A stretch of 64,000 bases of DNA from Lamellibrachia columna (taxonomy: Eukaryota > Annelida > Polychaeta > Sabellida > Siboglinidae), in NCBI GenBank assembly GCA_963662155.1, contig OY759274.1:41647342-41711341 (forward strand). Reading direction: 5' to 3'. The position numbers and the translations under genes were made by a program. Shown piece after piece: positions 25,151-36,107 of this stretch (its first letter is position 1; each line of letters starts with the position of its first letter). The notes beneath the pieces were generated by a model that was given only the letters and a program-made list of their open reading frames with translations, did not search any database and was not told the origin of the DNA.

Positions 25151-26760
25151 TTATGTGTTGTATATATACCTTCTGTTCACACCTTATCATATATATTTCA
25201 TACACGACATATGTATTCTATTTAATAAAAGGAATGGAACGTATTGTCATATTCCTACGAGTGACCCCCCTCCATAGTTGAAAGGGAACCCGTAGTCAAT
25301 GATATTGGACATAGTGGACAATATTAGCCATTGTCATGTAAATAACTTATATACCACCACCACCACCACCACCACCACCACCACCCCGCATGCACTATAT
25401 AGATGTATTGAGGGTCCGTCCCCTCTCAGTTGTAGACGCGTGTCCGCCAATGTGTTAGTTTGTCCATCATTTTTGTTAGTTTGTCCGCCATTTTGTTAGT
25501 TTGTCCGCCATTTTGTTAGTTTTGTCCATCATTTTTGTTAGTTTGTCTGCCATTTTGTTAGTTTGTCCACCATTGTGTTAGTTTGTCCGCCATTTTGTTA
25601 GTTTTGTCCATCATTTTTTGTTAGTTTGTCCGCCATTTTGTTAGTTTGTCCGCCATTTTGTTAGTTTTTCCCTCATTTTTGTTAGTTTGTCCGCCATTTT
25701 GTTAGTTTTGTCCATTATTTCAAACTTTATGTGTTGTATATATACCTTCTGTTCACACCTTATCATATATATTTCATACACGATATATGTATTCTATTTA
25801 ATCAAAGGAATGGAACGTGTTGTCATATTCCTACGAGTGACCTCCCTCCATAGTTGAAAGGGAACCCATAGTCAATGATATTGGACATAGTGGACAATAG
25901 TAGCCATTGTCATGTAAATATCTTATATACCACCACCACCACCACCACCACCACCACCACCCCGTACGCACTATATAGATGTACTGAGGATCCGTACCCT
26001 CTCAGTTGTAGACGCGTGTCCGCCAATTTGTTAGTTTGTCCATCATTTTTGTTAGTTTGTCCGCCATTTTGTTAGTTTGTCCGCCATTTTGTTAGTTTTG
26101 TCCATCATTTTTGTTAGTTTGTCCGCCATTTTGTTAGTTTGTCCACCGTTTTGTTAGTTTTGACCATTATTTTGTTAGTTTGTCCGCCATTTTGTTAGTT
26201 TTGTCCATCATTTTTGGTAGTTTGTCCATCATTTTTGTTAGTTTGTCCGCCATTCTGTTAGTTTGTCCGCCATTTTGTTAGTTTGTCCATCATTTTTGTT
26301 AGTTTGTCCGCCATTTTGTTAGTTTTGTCCATCATTTCAAACTTTATGTGTTGTATATATACCTTCTGTTCACACCTTATCATATATATTTCATACACGA
26401 CATATGTATTCTATTTAATCAAAGGAATGGAACGTGTTGTCATATTCCTAGGAGTGACCCCCTCCATAGTTGAAAGGGAACCCGTAGTCAATGATATTGG
26501 ACATAGTGGACAATAGTAGCCATTATCATGTAAATATCTTATATACCACCACCACCACCACCACCACCACCACCACCACCACCACCACCACCACCACCAC
26601 CACCACCACCACCACCACCACCACCACCACCACCACCACCACCACCATCACCACCACCACCACCACCCGCACGCACTATATAGATGTACTGAGGGTCCGT
26701 CCCCTCTCAGTTGTTGACTCGTGTCCGCCAATTTGTTAGTTTGTCCATCATTTTTGTTAG
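25151..26760 (+). repeat. ~0.6-kb block in tandem triplicate (left arm only)
   Basis: A block starting TTATGTGTTGTATATATACC begins at 25,151, 25,727 and 26,344, giving spacings of 576 and 617 bp. Each copy holds a TATACC...CACACC segment, GGAATGGAACGT, GTCATGTAAATA, a CCA tract, then 20-bp TTGTCCGCCATTTTG repeats. The CCA tract is short in copies 1 and 2 (about 25,350-25,383 and 25,930-25,962) and about 121 bp in copy 3 (26,547-26,667). The right arm has one copy with a long tract, so it resembles copy 3. Confidence 0.9.
26547..26667 (+). repeat. Long (CCA)n triplet microsatellite
   Basis: About 40 CCA/ACC triplets with a single ATC interruption near 26,647. The mirror is (GGT)n at 29,719-29,840 with interruptions. 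The poly-Thr and poly-Val frames are artefacts. Confidence 0.97.
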
Positions 26761-27512
26761 TTTGTCCGCCATTTTGTTAGTTTGTCCGCCATTTTGTTAG
26801 TTTTGTCCATCATTTTTTTTAGTTTGTCCGCCATTTTGTTAGTTTGTCCACCGTTTTGTTAGTTTTGACCATTATTTTGTTAGTTTGTCCGCCATTTTGT
26901 TAGTTTTGTCCATCATTTTTGTTAGTTTGTCCATCATTTTTGTTAGTTTGTCCACCATTTTGTTAGTTTGTCCGTCATTTTGTTAGTTTTGTCCATCATT
27001 TTTGTTAGTTCGTCCGCCATGTTGTTAGTTTGTCCGCCATTTTGTTAGTTTGTCCATCATTTTTTGTTAGTTTGTCCACCATTTTGTTAGTTTTGTCCAT
27101 TATTTTGTTAGTTTGTCCGCTATTTTGTTAGTTTTGTCCATCATTTTTGTTAGTTTGTCCGCCATTTTGTTAGTTTGTCCATCATTTTTGTGAGTTTGCC
27201 CGTCATTTTGTTAGTTTGTCCATCATTTTTGTTAGTTTGTCCGCCGTTTTGTTAGTTTTGACCATTATTTTGTTAGTTTGTCCACCATGTTGTTAGTTTT
27301 GTCCATTATTTTTGTTTGTTTGTCCGCCATTTTGTTAGTTTGTCCTCCATTTTGTTAGTTTTGTCCATAATTTTTGTTAGTTTGTCCGCCATTTTGTTAG
27401 TTTGTCCATCATTTTTGTTAGTTTGTCCGCTATTTTGTTAGTTTGTCAATGATGTTGTTAGTTTGTCCGCCATTTTATTAGTTTGTCCACCGTTTTGCTA
27501 GTTTTGTCCATT
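26720..27512 (+). repeat. 20/22-bp minisatellite TTAGTTTGTCCGCCATTTTG, left arm
   Basis: About 38 copies of a ~20-bp unit, TTAGTTTGTCCGCCATTTTG, mixed with a 21-22-bp variant, TTAGTTTTGTCCATCATTTT. Shorter runs of the same unit occur inside the two preceding triplicated blocks (25,455-25,715 and 26,025-26,335). The mirror is about 29,165-29,660. Confidence 0.95.
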
Positions 27513-28140
27513 ACTGGTAGCGTTGTGCAAACAGCACTATCTCGATGCAGTCTATCTAGGGTTATACAACCGACAACAGGTTGGGGTTACACCTTTTTAC
27601 AAGCTCTCTAGTGTTATACAACCTACAACAAGTTGGGGTTACACCGTTAAGGTTAGGGTTAGGGTGGCAGCTAGAATTTCTGATACATACCTCGATCCAT
27701 AGAGAAGTAGTGAGTCGAATGTAGCAATTACATTCTGGTTTCCATACCTCGCCACCCCATCATAGAGCAATGAGACGAGTATAGCCATCTGACCACCCTC
27801 CATAGAATAATGAGACGAGTATAGCCATCTGACCAAACGACGCACGCTTGGTGTTGTATTCCCGATAGTGACACCCCTCTACACATGGACAAGCTCCACA
27901 GAGTAGTAGTGATTCGTGTGTAGCCATTACCTTCTGGTTCCCACACCTCACCACCCCCACCATATAGTAATGAGACGAGAATAGCCATCTGACCACCCAC
28001 CATAGAGTAATTAGACGAGTATAGCCATCAGATCACCCCCACGCCCGCACGGCCTTCACCTTCTGTCTATAGACCTGAACATATTTGACACCACCCCACA
28101 CTATATGGTCGTACACAAACCTCCATAAAGACAGAGACAT
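27513..28140 (+). repeat. Palindrome arm, segment near the centre with GAGACGAGTATAGCC repeats
   Basis: Mostly unique-looking sequence that contains four to five copies of a short phrase around TAATGAGACGAGTATAGCCA, two copies of TATACAACC-GACAACA or CTACAACA followed by GTTGGGGTTACACC, and a TTAGGGTTAGGGTGG patch. It is repeated in reverse at 28,530-29,163. Open frames of up to ~190 codons on either strand of the two arms have no recognisable domain. Confidence 0.75.
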
Positions 28141-28311
28141 TGACGTTAGGGTTAGTTATGGGTTAGGGTTAGGGTTATGATGTCAATGTATAAGAGCGAG
28201 GGTTTCGGTTTAAGGTTAGGATTAGGGTTAGCTAGGCGCTCAGGGGTTAGGGTTAGCTCCAGTCGCCAGAGGGCGCTGATACAATCGCCAGGGGGTGCAG
28301 GGGCGCGCGCG
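28141..28311 (+). repeat. TTAGGG-like interstitial telomeric motifs beside the palindrome centre (left)
   Basis: Several TTAGGG/GTTAGGG words in two clusters (about 28,145-28,177 and 28,220-28,255), followed by CTCCAGTCGCCAGAGGGCGC and a GGGCGCGCGCG end. The mirror cluster (CCCTAACCC) lies at 28,400-28,530. The array is too degenerate and short to be a telomere. Confidence 0.85.
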
Positions 28312-28359
28312 ATTACAGGAAAAAGGTGTATTATGCGGAAAAAGGGGTATTACCATCCC
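28312..28359. repeat. 48-bp non-palindromic centre (spacer) of the giant palindrome
   Basis: The last paired bases are the CAGGGGCGCGCGCG of the left arm and its complement CGCGCGCGCCCCTG beginning at 28,360. The spacer holds a short direct repeat, GGAAAAAGGTGTATTA then GGAAAAAGGGGTATTA. A short asymmetric spacer is what an inverted duplication formed by template switching or hairpin closure would leave. Confidence 0.9.
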
Positions 28360-29164
28360 CGCGCGCGCCCCTGCTCTCCTGGCGACTGTATCAGCGCCCT
28401 CTGGCGACTGGAGCTAACCCTAACCCCTGAGCGCCTAGCTAACCCTAATACTAACCTTAAACCGAAACCCTAACCCTCGCTCTTATACATTGACATCATA
28501 ACCCTAACCCTAACCCATAACTAACCCTAACTTCAATGTCTCTGTCTTTATGGAGGTTTGTGTACGACCATACAGTGTGGGGTGGTGTCAAATATGTTCA
28601 GGTCTATAGACAGAAGGTGAAGGCCGTGAGGGCGTGGGGGTGGTCATATGGCTATACTCGTCTAATTACTCTATGGTGGGTGGTCAGATGGCTATGCTCG
28701 TCTCATTACTCTATGGTGGGGGTGGTGAGATGTGGGAACCAGAAGGTAATGGCTACAAACGACTCACTACTACTCTGTGGAGCTTGTCCATGTGTAGACG
28801 GGTGTCACTATCGGGAATACAACACCAAGCGTGCGTCGTTTGGTCAGATTGCTATACTCGTCTCATTATTCTATGGAGGGTGGTCAGATGGCTATACTCG
28901 TCTCATTGCTCTATGGTGGGGTGGCGAGGTGTGGAAACCAGAATATAATTGCTACATTCTACTCACTACTTCTCTATGGATCGAGGTATGTATCAGAAAT
29001 TCTAGCTGCCACCCTAACCCTAACCCTAACGGTGTAACCCCAACTTGTTGTAGGTTGTATAACACTAGAGAGCCTGCAAAAAGGTGTAACCCCAACCTGT
29101 TGTCGGTTGTATAACCCTAGATAGACTGCATCGAGATAGTGCTGTTTGCACAACGCTACCAGTA

Positions 29165-29660
29165 ATGGACAAAACTTGCAAAACGGTGGACAAACTAATA
29201 AAATGGCGGACAAACTAACAAAATCATGGACAAACTAATAAAATAGCGGACAAACTAACAAAAATGATGGACAAACTAACAAAATGGCGGACAAACTAAC
29301 AAAATGACGGATAAACTAACAAAAATTATGGACAAAACTAACAAAATGTCGGACAAACTAACAAAATGGCAGACAAACAAACAAAAATAATGGTCAAAAC
29401 TAACAAAACGGCGGACAAACTAACAAAAATGATGGACAAACTAACAAAATGACGGGCAAACTCACAAAAATGATGGACAAACTAACAAAATGGCGGACAA
29501 ACTAACAAAATAATGGTCAAAACTAACAAAACGGTGGACAAACTAACAAAATGGCGGACAAACTAAAAAAAGGATGGACAAAACTAACAAAATGGCGGAC
29601 AAACTACCAAAATGACGGACAAACTAACAAAAATGATGGACAAACTAACAAATTGGCGGA
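29165..29660 (-). repeat. 20/22-bp minisatellite, right arm
   Basis: Reverse complement of the TTAGTTTGTCCGCCATTTTG array, read here as CAAACTAACAAAATGGCGGA, about 24 copies. It is shorter than the left-arm array, showing independent copy-number drift between arms. Confidence 0.94.
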
Positions 29661-29718
29661 CACGCGTCAACAACTGAGAGGGGACGGACCCTCAGTACAT
29701 CTATATAGTGCGTGCGGG

Positions 29719-29840
29719 GTGGTGGTGGTGGTGGTGGTGGTGGTGGTGGTGGTGGTGGTGGTGGTGGTGGTGGTGGTGATGGTGGTGGTGGTGGTGGTGG
29801 TGGTGGTGGTGGTGGTTGTGGTGGTGGTGGTGGTGGTGGT
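29719..29840 (-). repeat. Long (GGT)n triplet microsatellite, right arm
   Basis: Mirror of the left-arm CCA tract: about 40 GGT triplets with GAT and TGT interruptions. Same length class as the third left-arm copy and unlike the first two. Confidence 0.96.
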
Positions 29841-30039
29841 ATATAAGATATTTACATGACAATGGCTACTATTGTCCACTATGTCCAATATTATTGACTA
29901 CGGGTTCCCTTTCAACTATGGAGGGGGGTCACTCGTAGGAATATGACAACACGTTCCATTCCTTTGATTAAATAGAATACATATGTCGTGTATGAAATAT
30001 ATATGATAAGGTGTGAACAGAAGGTATATATACAACACA

Positions 30040-31255
30040 TAAAGTTGTAAGTCTTTGGGCTTACAATACTACAAGATGTATGTTTTTTGGACCTACAATA
30101 CATAAAGTAGCAGGTCTTTGGACCTACAATACATAAAGTAGCAGGTTTTTGGACCTACAATACATAAAGTTGTAGGTCCTTGGATCTACAATGCATAAAG
30201 TTGTAGGTGTTTGGACCTACAATGCATAAAGTAGAAGGTCTTTGTACCTATAATACATAAAGTAGCAGTTCTTTGGACCTACAATACATAAAGTAGCCGG
30301 TCTTTGGACCTCCAATACATAAAGTTGTAGGTTCTTGAACCCACAAAACCTAAAATAGCAGGTCTTTGGACCTACAACACATAAAGTTGTAGGCCCTTGG
30401 ACATACAATACATAAAGTGGTAGGTATTTGGACCTACAATACATAAATTAGCAGGTGTTTGGACCTACAATACATAAAGTAGCAGGTGTTTGGACCTACA
30501 ATACATAAAGTAGCAGGTGTTTGGACCTACAATACATAAAGTTGTAGGTCCTTGGACATACAATACATAAAGTGGTAGGTATTTGGACCTACAATACATA
30601 AAGTTGTATGTCATTGGTCCTACAATACATAAAGTTGTAGGTCCTTGAACCCACAAAACATAAAGTAGCAGATCTTTGGACCTACAATACATAAAGTAGC
30701 TGTTCTTGTTTTTGGAACTACAATACATAAAGTAGCAGGTTCTTTGGACCTACAATACATAAAGTAGCAGGTCTTTGGACCTACAATACATAAAGTAGCA
30801 TGTCTTTGGACCTCCAATACATAAAGTTGTAGGTCCTTGAACCCACAAAACATAAAGTAGCAGGTCTTTGGACCTACAGTAAATAAAGTTGTAGGTATTT
30901 GGATCTACAATACATAAAGTTGTATGTCCTCGGATATACAATACATAAAGTAGCAGGTATTTGGACAAACAATATATAAAGTCGTATGTCCTTGGACCTA
31001 CAACACATAAAGTAGCAGGTATTTGGACCTACAATACATAAAGTTGTAGGTCCTTGGACCTACAATACATAAAGTTGTAGGTCCTTGAACCTACAAAACC
31101 TAAAGTAGCAGGTCTTTGGACCTACAGTACATAAAGTTGTAGGTCCTTGGACTTACAATACATAAAGTTGTAGGTATTTGGACCTACAATACATAAAGTT
31201 GTAGGTCTTTTGACCTACAATACATAAAGTTGTAGGTCCTTGGACCTACAATACA
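30040..31255 (-). repeat. 31-bp hairpin minisatellite, right arm
   Basis: About 39 copies of the reverse complement of the left-arm unit (GTAGGTCCTTGGACCTAC dyad plus AATACATAAAGTT). It has more copies than the left arm (about 30), so this array expanded here or contracted there. Confidence 0.95.
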
Positions 31256-32335
31256 GGAAAGTCAGTGGACTGTATGGTGGAGGCAGTGTGTAAGTAGCTA
31301 GGATGTGGCTGGAGGTAGGAGAGACAGAGGACTGTATGGTGTAGGCAATGTGTAAAGAGCCAGGATTTGGTTGGAGGTAGGAGCAATAGAGGACAGTGTG
31401 GTGGAGGTAATGTGTAAGGAGCAAGGGTGTGGCTGGAGGTAGGAAAGACAGATGATTGTACGATGGACGCAATGTATCAGGAGCCAGGATGTGGCTGGAA
31501 GTAGGAGAAACAGAGGACTGTATGGCGGATGCAGTATGTAAGGAGGAGGGATGTGGCTGGAGGTAGGAAAGACAGTGGACTGTATGTTGGAGGCAGTGTG
31601 TAAGTAGCCAGGATGTGGCTGGAGGTAGGAGAGACAGAGTGTTGTATGGTGGACGCAATGTATTATGAGCCAGGATGTGGCTGGAGGTAGGAGAGACAGA
31701 GGAATGTATGGTGCTGGCAATGTGTAAAGAGCCAGGATTTGGTTGGAGGTAGTAGAGACGGAGGACTGTATGGCGGAGACAGTGTGTAAGGAGCAGGGAT
31801 GTGGTTGGAGGTAGTAGAGACGGAGGACTGTATGGCGGAGGCAGTGTGTAAGTAGCCAGGATGTGGCTAGTGGTAAGAGCGACAGAGGATAGTATGGTGG
31901 AGGCAGTGTGTAAGTAGCCAGGATGTGGCTAGTGGTAGGAGAGACAGAAGACTGAATGGTGGAGGCAGTGTGTAAGGAGCCAGGATGTGGTTGGAGGTAG
32001 GAGAGACAGAAGACATAATGGTGGGGGCAATGTATCAGGAGCAATGATGTGGCTGTATGTACGAGAGACAGGGGATAGTATGGTGGACGCGATGTATCGG
32101 AAGTCAGGATGTGACTGGAGGTAGGAGAGACAGAGGACTCTATGGTGGAGGCAATGTGTAATGCGTCAGAATGTGGCTGGAGGTAGTAAAGACAGAGGAC
32201 TGTATGGTGGAGACAGCATGTACGGAGCAGGGATGTGGCTGGAGGTAGGAGAGACAGAGGACTGTATGATGGAGGTAGTGTGTAAATAGCCAGGATGTGG
32301 CTGGAGGTAGCAGAGTGTTACTGCACACAGTGCGG
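31256..32335 (-). repeat. 62-bp minisatellite, right arm
   Basis: Reverse complement of 23,150-24,225, with the same number and order of units. The mirrored 248-codon frame at 31,298-32,044 differs by 8 residues. Unlike the neighbouring arrays, copy number has not diverged, so the duplication is young relative to slippage in this array. Confidence 0.95.
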
Positions 32336-33292
32336 AAGTCCAGACAGGTGTAATGTTGGTAATAGTTTGCCTCGCCTGGTCAATCAGAATATAAGGGGTC
32401 TGTGAGTAACACGATACGTATAAATCTAAAATCAAGTTCTTTTTATAGCTAGGTGAATGAACAAACACGCTACACTACATATGTGTGCTTTATAGAAACA
32501 ACTGTGTTATATAAGCAAGCATGATGTTTGTGTGTGTGCGTGCGTGTGTGTGTGCGCGCGCGCGTGTGTGCGTGTGCGTTTGCGTGTGCGTGTGCGTCTA
32601 AAGCGATGCCTGCTGCCGGACTTATCTCTGTCGTTGTTTGCACGAATGGTAACTAGTACATACTCCTATGCAGCGAACGCTTTTAAAACGTATCTATATA
32701 ACACATAGTTTAACTTTAAGAGACACCGTTATACGACTGTGCGTGGCCTATTTCTACACGCCCGTTAGCCGGCTGCTAGCGGTCTACTAATAAAAATCAT
32801 GAGCCGGGCTAGGTCGTTGGGTCACTGATATCGTCTGTGCGTGACCTAATTCTACACGCCTGCTAGCCGGCTGCTAGCGGTCTACTGATAAAAAACATGA
32901 GCCGGGCTGGGTCGTTGGGTCACTGATATCGTCTGTGCATGGCCTACTTCTACACGACTGCTAGCCGGCTGCTACCGGCCTACTGATAAAAACATGAGCC
33001 GACTTCGTTAGCGAGCTGGGTCGAAAGTACGCCTTTCGTTGCTCTCGGGTTTCGTATAGCTTATTAATACACACATGTGTTATTTAAGAATATATAGCGT
33101 GGTGTTAACATGGATAACTTTAGGAGTTATGGGTAAATTGTAGGAATTATAGGTAAACTGTAGGAGTTATGGGTAAAGTGTAACAGCGCATTATTTTCAA
33201 CCATTGACATATAACGACAATATGCTGATGATGCACTTTCCGCGACGCGTCTGGTGCAGCTGCATGTCCTTATTTGGTATTGTTCTGTATGC

Positions 33293-33910
33293 GGATTACG
33301 TCAGCAGCATTTCCTGACACGTTTATAGCTTTCGACAGCTGTACGTCGGTATGACAAGAGACTTTAGAGTCCTCTGTCTAACGTTTGTGGACAATATTGT
33401 GTCATTATTTTAAAATATTTAATAACATTTGCTAGTGCTCTTATTGAATAGGGGAATTATGGGTAAATTGTAGGAATTATGGGTAAACTGTAGGAGTTAT
33501 GTGTCCTGATACGTTTATAGCTTAATTCAGCTGTATGTCGGTATGTCAAGAAAAAAATAAATAAATAAAATAAAAATTAAAATTAAATTCAGTCGACATG
33601 GGGAGCTCCAGTCGCTAGGGGGCGTTCTAGGGTTACAAATAGGGTTACGGGCCAGGGGGCGCTCGGGCTACCCAGAAGGTTGTGAGGCTGCGCGCGCAGT
33701 TAAAATTAAAATTAAAATAAAAAAATATATATTAAAAATAAATTTAAAATTTAAATTAAATTCAGTCGCCAGGGGCGCTCTAGACGGTTAGGGTTAGCTC
33801 CAGTCGCTAGGGGGCGCTTATGTTACCCAGAAGGCTCTGCGACCGGAATTCACTGGGTCCCTCCCTACTGGGCCACTCTTTGGCTCGGTCATTTCCTCTC
33901 CTTAACTACT
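33293..33910 (-). repeat. Element terminus, right arm (second of three copies)
   Basis: This runs from GATTACGTCAGCAGC to the terminal CTCTCCTTAACTACT at 33,910. It is the same sequence as 36,108-36,740 (same orientation) and the reverse of 21,484-22,115. It holds GCGCGCGCAG, CTAGGGGGCGC and TTAGGGTTAGCTCCAGTCGC motifs. It abuts GACTGC (33,911-33,916), which begins a CR1 relic. Confidence 0.88.
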
Positions 33911-34317
33911 GACTGCTATGTATATGAGGAATGTGCTTCATCTAAGTGGCAAGGGTGCAGCGGTGTTTGCGGATGAACCCTTAGCAGCAGTCAACAGTAG
34001 CATGGATAGCATAAAACATATATTTCTTAGCAAACATTGTTTAAACTAGTAGCGCAGGGGGTTACTTAGAGGTGCCTCAAACAGGACAAGAGGTCACCAC
34101 TAACAAAATGTCCGGGAAACTTTCTGAAGCTGGTTGTAAATGCGTGTGTTTAAATGCAAGGAGCATGGTAAATAAGAAAAACAAATTAAACAGTGTAGAA
34201 GATACTGACCCTCACATAATTCATGGGCCAACAAAGACATATCAGATGCTGAATTAGGATTGACAGGATACATAATGTTTAGGAGAGATCGAATAGGAAG
34301 AAGAGAAGGATTCATTG
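33911..34317 (+). pseudogene. Decayed CR1 fragment, ORF1/ORF2 junction (right flank)
   Basis: The plus strand matches the CR1 sense strand. ORF1 residues around CTTCATCTAAGTGGCAAGGG (HLSGKG) lead to the ORF1 stop within TTTAAACTAG, then ORF2 endonuclease sequence with the CVCLNARSMVNKKNKLN motif (34,138-34,190). Several frameshifts and stops are present. It ends at the TA tract. This and 34,511-35,046 are two ends of one CR1 copy with the middle missing. Confidence 0.88.
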
Positions 34318-34324
34318 TATATAT

Positions 34325-34423
<99 letters not shown>

Positions 34424-34446
34424 ATATATAAATATATATATATTTA

Positions 34447-34508
<62 letters not shown>

Positions 34509-34512
34509 ATAT
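34318..34512. repeat. (TA)n tract, right arm
   Basis: About 195 bp of TA repeats with a few TTTAA interruptions, filling the gap between two ends of a CR1 relic. Counterpart of 20,937-21,076. Confidence 0.95.
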
Positions 34513-35046
34513 ATAAAATGACTAATAATATATAAAATTTATAATATTAAATATATATTGTAAGAAGGATATAGGTACGCTTGAACGAATAAAGAGGAGA
34601 GCAACTAAGATTATTCCAGAACTGAGACACCTTAGTTATAATAAACACCTAAAAGAATGTGGTTTAACAACCTTAGAAACAAGGAGGTTAAGAGGAGATC
34701 AGATTGAAGTGCTTAAGATACTGAATGGTCATGAATATATTGATCAAGCTATTTTTTTCACTCAAGAAAGACAGTAGAACTAGAGGACATGGAGTAACAT
34801 TAGTAAAGGATCAGTGTATATTGGATATCAGGAAGTACTCGTTTTCACAGAGGGCAATAAATGAATAGAACAAATTATCTAGAGATTGTGTAACTGCTAG
34901 CAGCTTGAATATGTTTAAAAACAAGGTTGACGCATATCTCAGGAGGGCGGTTTCATATGGATGAAAAAGTTGGACTCTCGATAAGCCAATGGCTTCCTTG
35001 TCCACTTGCCATCTGGGCATTTGTCTTGGATGTCAATCTTGTTAAA
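34513..35046 (+). pseudogene. Decayed CR1 ORF2 3' fragment
   Basis: The sense strand carries degenerate GTACGCTTGAACGAATAAAG, then ACAACCTTAGAAACAAGGAG and AGGAGATCAGATTGAAGT, matching residues near LTTLETRRLRGDQIEV of the full-length ORF2. It then reaches the CR1 3' UTR (CACTTGCCATCTGGGC) and a TCTTGTTAAACC 3' end. Multiple stops and indels show it is dead. It continues past the palindrome arm (about 34,600), whereas the left arm switches to minisatellite at the same point. Confidence 0.88.
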
Positions 35047-35310
35047 CCATGAAAAGCGGTAGTGCCCCAACCCGTGAGGTGGCGCCACAGTGTACTATGC
35101 CAGGCCACGGAGAGGTGGACTAGGCGGAGTTGGACCACGCCACGATGGTCAAGACCGATTTGCTTTTTAATGGCAATAACTCAAGTATTATGGCGACTAT
35201 TAAAAGTACAGTGAATTCTCACTATAAGGAACACTAAGCCCATCCTCGGGGTTTTGAAAAGGGGCGTTCGGTCGCACACAATCAGCTGAGGATTTCTTGG
35301 ATCATGAATT
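35047..35310 (+). other. Short unique interval with a Tigger/pogo-like terminus remnant
   Basis: 35,047-35,207 shows nothing recognisable. From about 35,208 the sequence ACAGTGAATTCTCACTATAA resembles the inverted termini of pogo/Tigger DNA transposons (compared from memory). It is followed by GCCCATCCTCGGGGTTTTGA, which also occurs on the minus strand at about 60,410-60,430, beside exon 1 of the Patched-like gene. This is probably a MITE fragment. Confidence 0.4.
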
Positions 35311-36107
35311 CTAAAAATGATGATGACCAAACCACCAGCCACCAACACGTAATGCTACACATAATGGTGACGACCAAACCACCAACAACCATCACGTAAT
35401 GCTACACATCATGGTGTCGACCAAACCACCAGCCATCAACACGTAATGCTACACATCATGGTGACGACCAAACCACCAACCACCAACACGTAATGCTACA
35501 AATCATTGTGACGACCAAACCACCAGCCACCAACACGTAAGGTTACACATCATGGTGACGACCAAACCACCAACCACCAACACGTTATGCTACACATCAT
35601 GATGACGACCAAAACACCAGCCACCAACACGTAATGCTACACATCATGTTGCGGACCAAACCACCAACCACCAACACGTAATGTTACACATCATGGTGAC
35701 GACCAAACCACCAGCCACCAACACATAATGCTACACATCATGATGACGACCAAACCACCAGCCACCAACACGTTATGCTACACATCATGGTGACGACCAA
35801 ACCACCAGCCACCAACATGTAATGCTACACATCATGATAACGACCAAACCACCAGCCACCAACACGTCATGCTACACATTATGATGATGACCAAACTACC
35901 AGCCGTCAACACTTAATGCTACTCATCATGATGACGACCAAACCACCAACCACCAACACGTAATTCTACACATCATAGTGATGACAAATCCACCAGCCAC
36001 CAACAAGTAATGTTACACGTCATGGTGACGTCCAAACTATCAGCCACCAACACGTAATGCTACACATCATGGTGATGTCCAAACCACCAGCAACCAAAAC
36101 GTAATCC
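35311..36107 (-). repeat. 47-bp minisatellite, inverted short block
   Basis: About 17 copies of the reverse complement of the left-flank unit (CCAAACCACCAGCCACCAAC, then ACGTAATGCTACACATCATG). The array therefore occurs on both sides of the palindrome in opposite orientation, with G-rich strands facing each other. It stops at GTAAT, directly joined to the element terminus copy at 36,108. Confidence 0.96.

Larger units (their letters stand above)
20849..28311 (+). repeat. Giant palindrome, left arm (~7.5 kb)
   Basis: Almost every subfeature here returns in reverse complement between 28,360 and 34,600 in mirrored order. Two stretches were compared by eye. The 62-bp array translates to 248 residues in both arms with 8 differences. 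The CR1 flank gives 3 differences in 71 residues. Both suggest about 98% nucleotide identity. The left arm is longer because one ~0.6-kb block occurs three times here and once in the right arm. No protein-coding gene is recognised in the arm. Confidence 0.95.
28360..34600 (-). repeat. Giant palindrome, right arm (~6.2 kb)
   Basis: This is the reverse-complement partner of 20,849-28,311. The inner-to-outer order is: TTAGGG-like motifs (28,400-28,530), GAGACGAGTATAG segment (28,530-29,163), 20-bp repeats (29,165-29,660), (GGT)n (29,719-29,840), 31-bp hairpin repeats (30,040-31,255), 62-bp repeats (31,256-32,335), (GT)n (32,520-32,600), 98-bp x3 (32,730-33,005), element terminus (to 33,910), CR1 junction fragment, TA tract. 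No recognisable protein domain was seen in any frame. Confidence 0.95.

Noticed and set aside
28141..28530. True telomere or chromosome end
   Set aside because: Only a few degenerate TTAGGG words, in both orientations, embedded in other sequence.
28177..29213. Several 70-190-codon frames around the palindrome centre
   Set aside because: They appear on both strands as mirror images, contain telomere-like and tandem-repeat sequence, and show no recognisable domain.
21484..33910. Autonomous Polinton or other gene-bearing transposon body
   Set aside because: No polymerase, integrase, ATPase, protease or capsid frame is seen in either arm; only the termini and 6-bp duplication recall that group.
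20849..34600. Palindrome as a pure sequencing adapter or assembly fold-back artefact
   Set aside because: The arms differ by about 2% and in copy number of several arrays, and the flanks differ; a simple artefact would give near-identical arms. Not fully excluded without reads.
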